Source: JAFGUB01 sp050305515 (GTDB taxonomy: Bacteria > Campylobacterota > Campylobacteria > Campylobacterales > Sulfurimonadaceae). From it: a DNA stretch of 64,000 nt. The translations under genes and the position numbers were made by a program. Below, piece by piece: positions 45,119 to 52,403 of this stretch (position 1 is its first letter; every line of letters begins with the position of its first letter). Under the pieces are notes generated by a model, which saw nothing but the letters and a program-made list of their open reading frames with translations, was not told the origin of the DNA and did no database searches. The DNA lies in NCBI GenBank assembly GCA_050305515.1, contig JBNLFL010000024.1, positions 124,001 through 188,000 of the forward strand. Reading direction: 5' to 3'.

Positions 45119-45194
45119 TGGTGGAGCATAGCGGGATCGAACCGCTGACCTCTTCGCTGCCAGCGAAGCGCTCTCCCAGCTGAGCTAATGCCCC
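45119..45194 (-). tRNA. tRNA-Ala (anticodon GGC)
   Basis: The 76-base cloverleaf starts GGGGCAT, has the D-arm TAGCTCAGCTGGGAGAGC, the anticodon loop CTGGCAG closed by CTTCG/CGAAG, the T-arm TTCGATC and ends ATGCTCC plus A and an encoded CCA. All stems pair, with one G-U in the acceptor stem. A -10-like box (ATTATA on the plus strand, 45214-45219) lies about 20 bases before its start. Confidence 0.97.
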
Positions 45195-45252
45195 ACAGTG
45201 TTGGAAGGGTGGAATTATAAAAATATTTTCCTTAAAGTTTTGTCACACATGT

Positions 45253-45262
45253 TTACATGTAA
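45253..45262. repeat. TTACATGTAA palindrome, copy 15 (intergenic)
   Basis: Between tRNA-Ala and the end of the small GGDEF-like gene, seven bases past that gene's stop. Confidence 0.9.
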
Positions 45263-45268
45263 CCGGGA

Positions 45269-45700
45269 TCAGACGAATTTTTCGGTGACGATCTCGGTTT
45301 TGTCCAGACATTCGAGGTAGATGTTATGCTCTTTCTTGGTTTTTGTCTGAAGTGCATCGAAAAGTTCCCGGGCGTGTTCGCCGTCAATCGGATAGCTGGC
45401 GGTCGCAGAGCGGATATAAATATTGAAGAACTCTTCAAACATGTTTTTTACGATCGTGGCGCCGTATTTGTCCGTGTAGGGGAGGACAAAAAAGTAGAGC
45501 TGGTCGTAATGGACAATGGAATCGGAAGCGCGCAGCACATTCTGGAGGCACTCTTTGATGGTGTCATTTTCGACGTCGGAAAAGTCGCAGAAGAGTACGG
45601 TGAAACTCTCAGCACGGTTCTCGTCCAGACGCTCGGCAATGCCGATGTTGAGTTCAATGAGACTGGGAAATTCCATAAAGGAAAAATGAATGCCTGCCAT
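45269..45700 (-). CDS. Small degenerate GGDEF-like protein
   Basis: The 143-residue protein reads as a shrunken GGDEF domain. FTVLFCDFSDVEND matches the metal-binding strand, LRASDSIVHY matches the R-x-x-D I-site strand, and FFVLPYTDKYGATIV follows, but the GGDEF loop itself is replaced by YDQLY and the N-terminal helix is missing. It cannot be a cyclase. It could be a c-di-GMP receptor through the I-site residues or a protein partner. AAGGAGGC precedes the ATG. Confidence 0.65.
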   Translation of the reverse strand: MAGIHFSFMEFPSLIELNIGIAERLDENRAESFTVLFCDFSDVENDTIKECLQNVLRASDSIVHYDQLYFFVLPYTDKYGATIVKNMFEEFFNIYIRSATASYPIDGEHARELFDALQTKTKKEHNIYLECLDKTEIVTEKFV

Positions 45701-45757
45701 AATGCCTCCTTATGTGACGAACGACGTATCTGGTGTAAGTATACACCAGATCGCGTT

Positions 45758-46732
45758 TTAGACAAAATAACGTTCAAACCCTGCTTTCGATTCAAACGGC
45801 GAGAGCGTCATGCGGCTCTCTCCGATATTGATGCCGTAGCTCTGATCGGGCGCGGTTTTGCAGTAGGTCAGAATCAGCCTCCCGGCGAGTTCACGGTCTG
45901 CTTCGGAAGCGTTTTTCGAAAGCAGCGAATGGGGGCCGGGAAGGCCGTCCGTGTCTACATGCAAGTATTTGTCGTTGTCAATCGCCTTGATTTTTTCATT
46001 GTCTTCCAGATGGCGGCCGATGACCAGTTTGGCGCCATCTGGAAGACGCAGCTGCCTTCCGTATTTCACTACGGGAATGTCACGCACCTCGAAGGTGTCA
46101 TGGGCGATGTAGTCGCGCATCTTGCGTGCGAAGTTCTCATCGGTAAGCAGGCAGCCGCCGCCGGGGCTCTCATAATCTTTCAGCCCGAACTGCTCGGCCA
46201 GTTCCATCTGGCGGTCGCGGGTGCGTCCGACTATCTCTTCAAGTTTGTCGCGGTCCACCCACCCCTGCTCTTCGGCAATGGTGGGGCGCAGGCGCTTGGC
46301 GCTCATGGGACGCAGCAGCAGCCCGTCAACGTCACCGTCGGCCAGTACCTTCTCAAGTGCTTCGCCGTTTTGGCTCATGGGGCGCTGACCGAGTACTTCG
46401 CCGCTGATAAGGAAACTCGCCCCTTCTGCCTCCATGATGCGTTTGGCAACGGCAAACATTTTTGCGTGGCAGTCAATGCAGGGGTTGAAATGCTTTCCGT
46501 ATCCGTGTTTGGGAGAGAAGAGCACATCCTGAAGATATTCGCTCTGAATGTCGATGATGCGCAGCTCCGCGCCCACCTGGTCACACATGTTTTTCATGTG
46601 CTCGTAACGGTCTTTGGTAGCACCGAATCCGGTGTTGATGTTGCAGGCGACGACGTCGATTCCCTGATCGATGACAAGTTTCATGGCAAGCGTCGAATCG
46701 AGCCCGCCGCTAAAGAGTGCGATGGCTTTCAC
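45758..46732 (-). CDS. PP-loop ATPase (ThiI/MnmA-like, tRNA thiolation type)
   Basis: The 324-residue protein has the PP-loop ALFSGGLDSTLAM and the conserved Cys residues CIDCHAKMF and GGGCLLTD, as in enzymes that adenylate and thiolate tRNA uridine. It starts with GTG at 46732 after AAAGGA. Such stand-alone proteins occur across Campylobacterota, and the exact target is not established; a role in sulfur transfer is inferred from the paired cysteines. It lies downstream of dnaG on the same strand. Confidence 0.8.
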   Translation of the reverse strand: MKAIALFSGGLDSTLAMKLVIDQGIDVVACNINTGFGATKDRYEHMKNMCDQVGAELRIIDIQSEYLQDVLFSPKHGYGKHFNPCIDCHAKMFAVAKRIMEAEGASFLISGEVLGQRPMSQNGEALEKVLADGDVDGLLLRPMSAKRLRPTIAEEQGWVDRDKLEEIVGRTRDRQMELAEQFGLKDYESPGGGCLLTDENFARKMRDYIAHDTFEVRDIPVVKYGRQLRLPDGAKLVIGRHLEDNEKIKAIDNDKYLHVDTDGLPGPHSLLSKNASEADRELAGRLILTYCKTAPDQSYGINIGESRMTLSPFESKAGFERYFV

Positions 46733-46762
46733 TGGCAGTCCTTTGGTGGGGCACAGGAGTCG

Positions 46763-46772
46763 TTACATGTAA
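46763..46772. repeat. TTACATGTAA palindrome, copy 16 (intergenic)
   Basis: In the 44-base gap between dnaG and the PP-loop gene, five bases past the dnaG stop. Confidence 0.9.
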
Positions 46773-46776
46773 GGCT

Positions 46777-48426
46777 TCAGCCTTCGAGTGCGACCAGTTC
46801 ACCCCGTTTGAGTTTATTGATTTTTTCGCGGTAAGAGCGAATTTTGAATGTTTTGAGAGCGAATTCTAGCGTATTATCGCTCATGATCTTTTTGAGCTCG
46901 CGGTTATAGTAGTTGCCCAAAAAGGTGAGCAGTTCCGATTTCAGCGCCGCATCGCTCTCAAAAGCGTGAATCTGCGCGTCGATGCTGATGGCCATAAGGC
47001 GGGGATCGTCAAAGTGCCCTCCAAGTGCAAGCGCAAACTCTTCGCTGTGGTGCGAGAGCATGGAGGGGTCGACAAAGTCAAGAATCTGATCGGTAAAACG
47101 CGGCTGTTCGAGAATGGTTTTTATGAGCCCCAGTTCCCACATGTCGCGTGCCCCCATCCGCACCTGAGCGACGGGCGCATTGGCGGTGTTGCCGGTGAGT
47201 TTGAGCAGCGAGGGGCTGATGCCCAGACGCGACGCGACAAAACTGCGGTACTCCTCCTGCATGAGCGGCGAGAGGGTTTTGAGAAAACCGATGCACTCAT
47301 GAAGCGCCTGCTCTTTTTGCGACGGGTCTTGCAGGTTGTAGGCGCCAAGCGTACGGGTGAGGACGAATTCGATGAAATTCTGGGGATGGCGGAAGAGATT
47401 CCCCAGTGCTTCGATATGGCCCGATTTGACCATATCGGCCGGGTCGAGTCCCCCTTCAAAGAGTACGACGCCCCCCTCGATGCGTTTGGAACTGAGCAGT
47501 TTGGCCGCCTTGAGCGCGGCATTTTGTCCCGCAGCGTCACCGTCGTAGGCGAGAATGATGCGGGGCTCCCCTTTTTGCAGCAGCGGTACGTGGTCGGGTG
47601 TGAGCGCGGTGCCGAGCGTTGCCACGGCCTGTGTGAATCCGGCCTGATGGAGCATGACGACGTCAAGATACCCTTCGGTGACGATCATCTCTTTTTTGCG
47701 GAAGATGGTGTCGCGTGCCATGTGATAGGCGTAAAGCAGCCGCGATTTGTGAAAGAGCCGCGTTTCGGGAGAATTGACATATTTGGCCTGATGCCCGGTG
47801 ATGGTGCGGCCGCCAAACCCGACTAACGCACCGTTAGGCGTGTGAATGGGGAAGGTGATGCGCTCGATAAAGCGGGCAAACAGATTGTTCTCCCCCTGTC
47901 CGACAACCCCGAGGTCAATCGCTTCGGCAATGGTGAACATCTGCTGTCTGATAAAGCCGATACTCTGCTGCGATGCAGGCGCATAGCCGATGCCGAAGCG
48001 TTCGATGCTCGATTCATAAATACCGCGATCTTTCAGGTAGGCCAGTGCGATAGGGTGCTTTTCGAGCAGCCCTTCGTAGTAATCGTTGAGTTTTTCAAGC
48101 AGCTGGGAACGCTCTTTTTTCTGACCGGAGCCCTTTTCGTAATGAAGCGTGAAGTTATAGGTTTCGGCCAGTTTTTCAATGGCTTCGGGATAGCTGAGTT
48201 TTTCATACTCCATGACGAATTTGATGCTGTCGCCGCCAGCGCCGCATCCGAAACAGTGATAAATCTGTTTTTGCGGACTGACGACGAAGCTGGGAGACTT
48301 CTCGTCATGAAAGGGGCAGGGTGCCTTGAAATTGGCACCGTTTTTTTTGAGTTCGATGTAGCTGCCTACAACGTCGACAATATCAAGACGCGCCTTGAGG
48401 GCTTCGATGGAATCGGATGCAATCAT
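46777..48426 (-). CDS. dnaG: DNA primase
   Basis: The 549-residue protein makes RNA primers for replication. An N-terminal zinc finger (CPFHDEKSPSF with YHCFGCGAGGD), the RNA polymerase core with Toprim motifs (VTEGYLDVVML and LAYDGDAAG) and a helicase-binding C-terminus are visible. I chose the ATG at 48426 because the product then begins MIASDSIEALKARLDIVDVV, as in the family. A longer frame runs upstream, but that extension lies opposite the riboswitch and has no homology. Confidence 0.97.
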   Translation of the reverse strand: MIASDSIEALKARLDIVDVVGSYIELKKNGANFKAPCPFHDEKSPSFVVSPQKQIYHCFGCGAGGDSIKFVMEYEKLSYPEAIEKLAETYNFTLHYEKGSGQKKERSQLLEKLNDYYEGLLEKHPIALAYLKDRGIYESSIERFGIGYAPASQQSIGFIRQQMFTIAEAIDLGVVGQGENNLFARFIERITFPIHTPNGALVGFGGRTITGHQAKYVNSPETRLFHKSRLLYAYHMARDTIFRKKEMIVTEGYLDVVMLHQAGFTQAVATLGTALTPDHVPLLQKGEPRIILAYDGDAAGQNAALKAAKLLSSKRIEGGVVLFEGGLDPADMVKSGHIEALGNLFRHPQNFIEFVLTRTLGAYNLQDPSQKEQALHECIGFLKTLSPLMQEEYRSFVASRLGISPSLLKLTGNTANAPVAQVRMGARDMWELGLIKTILEQPRFTDQILDFVDPSMLSHHSEEFALALGGHFDDPRLMAISIDAQIHAFESDAALKSELLTFLGNYYNRELKKIMSDNTLEFALKTFKIRSYREKINKLKRGELVALEG

Positions 48427-48477
48427 AACGGTATGGTAGCCTCTTTCGCATAAAGCAACAGCCACCTTTTTGAGGAC

Positions 48478-48506
48478 TTGCCACGTTAACAGTAGCGTTT
48501 TACAAT
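48478..48506 (+). promoter_or_regulatory. Sigma-70-type promoter of the riboswitch transcript
   Basis: TTGCCA (48478-48483) and TACAAT (48501-48506) are 17 bases apart. Transcription would start near 48513, about 55 bases before the aptamer. A hairpin with stem CGATGCC/GGCATCG (48521-48536) follows in the leader. Confidence 0.6.
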
Positions 48507-48560
48507 GCAAAAATGCCTTACGATGCCACGGCATCGAAGCGTAGTGACAATAAACAAAAC

Positions 48561-48652
48561 AGTGTAGAGCCAAACCCGTTGCGAGACGGGGACGGAAAGC
48601 CATGGGTCTTACATGTAAGATCGCCAGGCTGCCATGGGATGTTGATGCTCCT
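48561..48652 (+). promoter_or_regulatory. Cyclic di-GMP-I (GEMM) riboswitch
   Basis: The leader follows the GEMM-I plan. GCCAAACC is followed by a 6-bp stem CCCGTT/GACGGG capped by a GCGA (GNRA) tetraloop at 48581-48584, then GACGGAAAGCC, where the consensus is GACGCAAAGCC. The second arm has CCATGG (48600-48605) pairing with CCATGG (48632-48637) around a distal stem-loop and the receptor CGCCAGGCTGCC. GAGC (48567-48570) can pair with GCTC (48647-48650) to close the aptamer. It lies 53 bases before a secreted repeat protein. Confidence 0.85.
48609..48618. repeat. TTACATGTAA palindrome, copy 17 (in the riboswitch)
   Basis: With its flanks (TCTTACATGTAAGA, 48607-48620) it forms the distal hairpin of the second arm of the aptamer. 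Confidence 0.9.
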
Positions 48653-48674
48653 GCGGTGCGCGTTGCGCTGTTTT
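48653..48674 (+). terminator. Possible expression platform of the riboswitch
   Basis: GCGC (48658-48661) pairs with GCGC (48665-48668) before a short T-run, a weak terminator. CTGTTTT (48668-48674) can instead pair with AAAACAG (48556-48562). The two choices could form an on/off switch; the direction is not certain. Confidence 0.35.
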
Positions 48675-48704
48675 CACTCAAAATGAAGCCTCAAAGGAGA
48701 CACG

Positions 48705-50288
48705 ATGCAACTGCAACAGAAATTCCATGTGCTCACGGCGGCACTGCTGATTGGCAGTACGCTGGGTGCGTATGATGAAATTATGGAAATCGGGAGTCTG
48801 GATCAGATTCTCTTCATTATAGACAATGATGAAAAGCTTGCCAAGCGTGCTCCGGAAGAAGTGCGCCAGGCTGCACAAGAGGCCGCAGAGACGATGAATG
48901 GCTATATTAGAGAAGCGGTGCGCGCCGAGGGGCTTGCCAATGACGGCGTGATCTCCATTGCGGATGCCCGTGAGGTCAATCGCTATCTCTACAAAAAATA
49001 TGGTGGCAAATGGCTCCGGCTGCGTGGCAGCAAGAGCAACGCCAAAGCATACGGTGGTATTGAAGCGGTCTCGTCCGAGACGTTGGCACTCAACAACAAT
49101 GCAGTACGTGTCTGGGGGAGTGTGTATGATTTGGGATTTGCTCCCGCAGACTGTGGACGCCTCAGCAATGCCGACGGCGACAAAGGCTACAGTTACACAT
49201 CAGTCGGATATGCGCTGGGCGAGATGCTGCGAAACGAAGCGGCTTCGGGAGCGCTGGAGAATCCCGACTTTGCAGAAGTGAACGGCACGACCGGTACGGC
49301 GCTTGATGAGATGATCGAGGTTATTTTGCGCGATCCGGGTCTGCAGCGCAACATTGCCACCGGAGATCTGCGGCAGGGTGCCTTGTACGCCAATGCCATG
49401 AATGAACTGATCGTCGAAGCGATCCGAGAAGAGGGGCTTGCCAATGACGAAACCATCAGCCCTGCCGATGCGCGCACCATCAACCGCTATCTGGTGGAGC
49501 ACTACGCCAAAAAATGGAAAACGCTCCACGGCGATGACGAGGAGGGCGAAGAGTACGGCTACCATCTGGTCCAAAATGACGGTGCCTACGAACGCATGTT
49601 TGCCGAGAATGTCATTAACACCGTGGCCGATGGCATTTACCATCTGGGTTTTTATACCGACAGTACCCATCGCCTGCTCAACGAAGACGGTAACGGCAAT
49701 GCCAGTTTCGAAAAAGTGGCATGGTGGCTTGATACCCTGCTGCATGATGATATGGCTGCCGGAAGGCTGAACAATCCTGATTATGAAGAGGTTTACGGTA
49801 CAACGGGAACGACGTTTGACCGGATCATCGACTATATTTACAGCGAACCCGCACTGCAGCTGAAGGTCTCTACCGATGATATCCGCGCCTCAGCGCGCAG
49901 TGCCGAAGGGATGAACCGCCTTATCGTCGAGGCAATCCGTGCGACGGGAGCGGCACAGGATCGCTGGATCACGGCAGACGAAGTGCGGGGTCTCAACGCA
50001 TACCTGAGCAATTATCATCTGGGTGAATGGATCGTGCTGCATGGCGACGACGAGGATAACGAAGAGAGCGGATACCATCGTATTCAAAACGACGGAGCCA
50101 TTGGTTATGCCTATAATGAAAATGTCATCAACACACTGGCAGACAGCGTTTACCATCTGGGCTTTCCGACACGCTTTACCGATAACCTCACCAACGAGGA
50201 CGGAAACAGAAACGCCTCGTTCAAAAGTGTTGCTTACTGGCTCAACCGCGCTCTGGCGGAAGATATGGCAGCCGGGAAGTTTGATTAG
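48705..50288 (+). CDS. Secreted repeat protein with EF-hand-like loops, under riboswitch control
   Basis: The 527-residue protein has a signal peptide (about 1-22, ending LGA) and three tandem units of about 170 residues. Each starts with a helix such as NELIVEAIREEGLAND (near residues 63, 231, 402) and ends with a calcium-loop-like NEDGNGNASF (near 154, 325, 495), where Asp and Asn alternate as in EF-hands. GDDEEGEE stretches add acidic clusters. It probably binds calcium outside the cell and may act in adhesion or matrix. AAAGGAGA precedes the start. The family is otherwise unrecognised. Confidence 0.75.
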   Translation: MQLQQKFHVLTAALLIGSTLGAYDEIMEIGSLDQILFIIDNDEKLAKRAPEEVRQAAQEAAETMNGYIREAVRAEGLANDGVISIADAREVNRYLYKKYGGKWLRLRGSKSNAKAYGGIEAVSSETLALNNNAVRVWGSVYDLGFAPADCGRLSNADGDKGYSYTSVGYALGEMLRNEAASGALENPDFAEVNGTTGTALDEMIEVILRDPGLQRNIATGDLRQGALYANAMNELIVEAIREEGLANDETISPADARTINRYLVEHYAKKWKTLHGDDEEGEEYGYHLVQNDGAYERMFAENVINTVADGIYHLGFYTDSTHRLLNEDGNGNASFEKVAWWLDTLLHDDMAAGRLNNPDYEEVYGTTGTTFDRIIDYIYSEPALQLKVSTDDIRASARSAEGMNRLIVEAIRATGAAQDRWITADEVRGLNAYLSNYHLGEWIVLHGDDEDNEESGYHRIQNDGAIGYAYNENVINTLADSVYHLGFPTRFTDNLTNEDGNRNASFKSVAYWLNRALAEDMAAGKFD

Positions 50289-50291
50289 GCA

Positions 50292-50320
50292 TTGCCAACG
50301 GAGCGCGAATACGCTATAAT
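50292..50320 (+). promoter_or_regulatory. Sigma-70-type promoter of rpsU
   Basis: TTGCCA (50292-50297) and TATAAT (50315-50320) are 17 bases apart, 40 bases before the rpsU start. Confidence 0.7.
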
Positions 50321-50359
50321 GCGCGTCCACAAAATTTTAAAAGAAAGCAGGTGATGTGA

Positions 50360-50572
50360 ATGCCAGGAATTATCCTCCGACACGATGATAATTTTGACGC
50401 CGCGTACCGTCGTTTCAAAAAGCAGACTGACCGTAATCTTATCGTTACAGAAGCTCGTGCTCGCCGTTTCCACGAAACAGAGACCGAGAAGCGTAAAAAA
50501 GAGAAGATCAGTGCGCGTAAAAAGATGCTCAAGCGTCTTTATATGATGCGTCGTTACGAATCACGCCTCTAA
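50360..50572 (+). CDS. rpsU: 30S ribosomal protein S21
   Basis: The 70-residue basic protein (MPGIILRHDDNFDAAYRRFK...) has the S21 features, including KKQTDRN and the basic C-terminus RLYMMRRYESRL. S21 helps 16S rRNA pair with mRNA leaders during initiation. It is transcribed alone from a strong promoter and ends at a terminator. Confidence 0.97.
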   Translation: MPGIILRHDDNFDAAYRRFKKQTDRNLIVTEARARRFHETETEKRKKEKISARKKMLKRLYMMRRYESRL

Positions 50573-50576
50573 GCAG

Positions 50577-50597
50577 AAGCCTTCGGGCTTTTGTTTT
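50577..50597 (+). terminator. Rho-independent terminator of rpsU
   Basis: The stem AAGCC/GGCTT closes a TTCG loop and leads into TTTTGTTTT, four bases after the stop codon. Confidence 0.8.
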
Positions 50598-50695
50598 ACT
50601 CCATTCATTTTTTAATAACTTCAGCAACTTTTTCACACAGTTTGATTATCATAAACATAACAGTTTCCGAACATCATATTTAATAAGGTTTTTTT

Positions 50696-52012
50696 ATGTT
50701 TTTCAATGACACAAAAAAGTGCGCAGCCCTGACAGATCCGCTTCATGCGCGTATTGCCGAGTTGGAAACCCAACTCAAACGGTATGAAGAGATTTTTAAC
50801 TTTTCTCATGAGGAACTTCGGGTCGTTGTCGATACATCGGGAACGATAACGATGAAAAACACGCTGGCTGACGCCACAATAGAAAACCCTTCCGCACTTG
50901 TCAAGGCACTTTCAAATGGAGGCTCCGAGCTTTCCCTTCAGGGGTGCAGCGGTGTTGTCAAGCATACGCAGCTCAGTGATGGCAGCATGCTCTACTCCAT
51001 TATTAAAACCGATGTCCGCAATGCGAAAGATTCGGATATCCTGACGATGCATCAGGATGCCATACGTCATGCACTGGTTGATTCGCAGGGAACCTTTTCC
51101 AATATGCTGGGGCAGCTTGAAGTCATGAATAATGAATCGCAGCATATTGCCAATGAGTCACGCGAGGGGCTGAGCCTGGTGAAAAAGACTTCGGAAAATA
51201 TGGATCGGCTCTATCAGGATATGCAGGTTACGATGGAAGGCACCCGTATGCTTAGCGAACGTTCAACCGAAATTTCCAATGTTGTCAATCTGATTGAAGA
51301 CATTGCCGATCAGACCAACCTGCTGGCACTCAATGCCGCCATTGAAGCTGCACGGGCCGGTGAACACGGTCGCGGTTTTGCCGTTGTTGCCGATGAGGTG
51401 CGCAAGCTTGCAGAGAAAACCCAGAATGCAACCAAAGATATTGCCATTGTCGTCCGCGCGATGCAGCAGGAAGCATCATCGGCTCAGGAGCAGACGGAGA
51501 TCGCCGGAACCGTGGTACACGAGAGCAAGGATCAGATCGATGCTTTGTATGATAAAATCGTTTCGTTTGAAAAAAATGCGTCACGTTCGGTATATGAGGT
51601 AAAATATATCAGTGACAAAATCTTTGCTTCACTGGCGAAGATTGACCATGTTATTTACAAACACAATGTTTATGCCCTGCTCTTTGGAGAGAAGAACGAT
51701 TTCAAAGAGAGTAACCATCACAGCTGCCGTCTGGGCACCTGGTATGAACAGGGCAAGGGCAAGGCGGAGTTTTCCGGAACCGAAGCGTATGCAAGACTGG
51801 AACGTCCGCACGCTATTGTACATGAACAGGCAAACCGGCTGGCCAATGAGTGCAGCGGTAAAAAGGCAATCTGCTCGAAGGAGAGCATCGAAAAAATGGT
51901 GCATGAGATAGAGCGGGCCAGCAAAGAGGTTTTTGTGATTTTGGACGAGATGGTCGAACAGAAGTCCAAGCAGGTCATGAAAGAAGCGGTTGTTAACCTG
52001 TTTAATTCCTGA
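50696..52012 (+). CDS. Soluble chemoreceptor with CZB domain (TlpD-like)
   Basis: The 438-residue protein has no membrane segment. A coiled-coil N-terminus is followed by the chemoreceptor hairpin tip (DQTNLLALNAAIEAARAGEH) and a C-terminal CZB domain with HHSCRLGTWYEQG and HAIVHEQ, which supply His and Cys ligands for zinc. H. pylori TlpD, with the same plan, steers cells away from oxidants. A small N-terminal PAS-like part (about 25-100) may add a signal. The downstream response regulator gene is close behind, in the same direction. Confidence 0.92.
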   Translation: MFFNDTKKCAALTDPLHARIAELETQLKRYEEIFNFSHEELRVVVDTSGTITMKNTLADATIENPSALVKALSNGGSELSLQGCSGVVKHTQLSDGSMLYSIIKTDVRNAKDSDILTMHQDAIRHALVDSQGTFSNMLGQLEVMNNESQHIANESREGLSLVKKTSENMDRLYQDMQVTMEGTRMLSERSTEISNVVNLIEDIADQTNLLALNAAIEAARAGEHGRGFAVVADEVRKLAEKTQNATKDIAIVVRAMQQEASSAQEQTEIAGTVVHESKDQIDALYDKIVSFEKNASRSVYEVKYISDKIFASLAKIDHVIYKHNVYALLFGEKNDFKESNHHSCRLGTWYEQGKGKAEFSGTEAYARLERPHAIVHEQANRLANECSGKKAICSKESIEKMVHEIERASKEVFVILDEMVEQKSKQVMKEAVVNLFNS

Positions 52013-52027
52013 TAGAGGAGCCAAACG

Positions 52028-52402
52028 ATGAAAAAGACGATTTCCGTCGCCATCATTGATGATGAAAAAGAGATTCTTACGATGCTGGAGCGTTATTTCG
52101 CAAAACAGCCTGATTTTAAAGTGGTCTGTTATCAAAATCCGGTGTCTGCCCTGGCATCTTTGAGCCCGCAGACAGATATCGTATTGCTCGATATTATGAT
52201 GCCGCAGATGAGCGGGCTGGAATTGCTGCCAAAACTTCAGGAACGCTATGCGGGTATCAAGGTCATTATGATGACCGCCTATTCGACACTGGACAAGGTT
52301 TTAGATGCCCATCGTAACGGTGCGGTACATTATGTGATGAAACCGTTTGAGTCGCTTTCAAAACTTGAGAAGAAGGTTGTCGAGGTGGCAAACGAAGCCT
52401 GA
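52028..52402 (+). CDS. Single-domain response regulator
   Basis: The 124-residue receiver domain has the acidic pair in IIDDEKE, the phosphorylated Asp in VLLDIMMPQ and Lys in YVMKPFE. It has no output domain, as in CheY- or Spo0F-like relays. Its stop is two bases before the start of the kinase, so the two work together. Confidence 0.95.
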   Translation: MKKTISVAIIDDEKEILTMLERYFAKQPDFKVVCYQNPVSALASLSPQTDIVLLDIMMPQMSGLELLPKLQERYAGIKVIMMTAYSTLDKVLDAHRNGAVHYVMKPFESLSKLEKKVVEVANEA

Positions 52403-52403
52403 T

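Noticed and set aside
45326..46834. A 502-codon plus-strand frame
   Set aside because: It is antisense to the PP-loop ATPase and the small GGDEF-like gene, which have good motifs and ribosome sites.
48427..48681. N-terminal extension of DNA primase
   Set aside because: Homology begins at 48426. The extension lies opposite the riboswitch and reads as a low-quality sequence.
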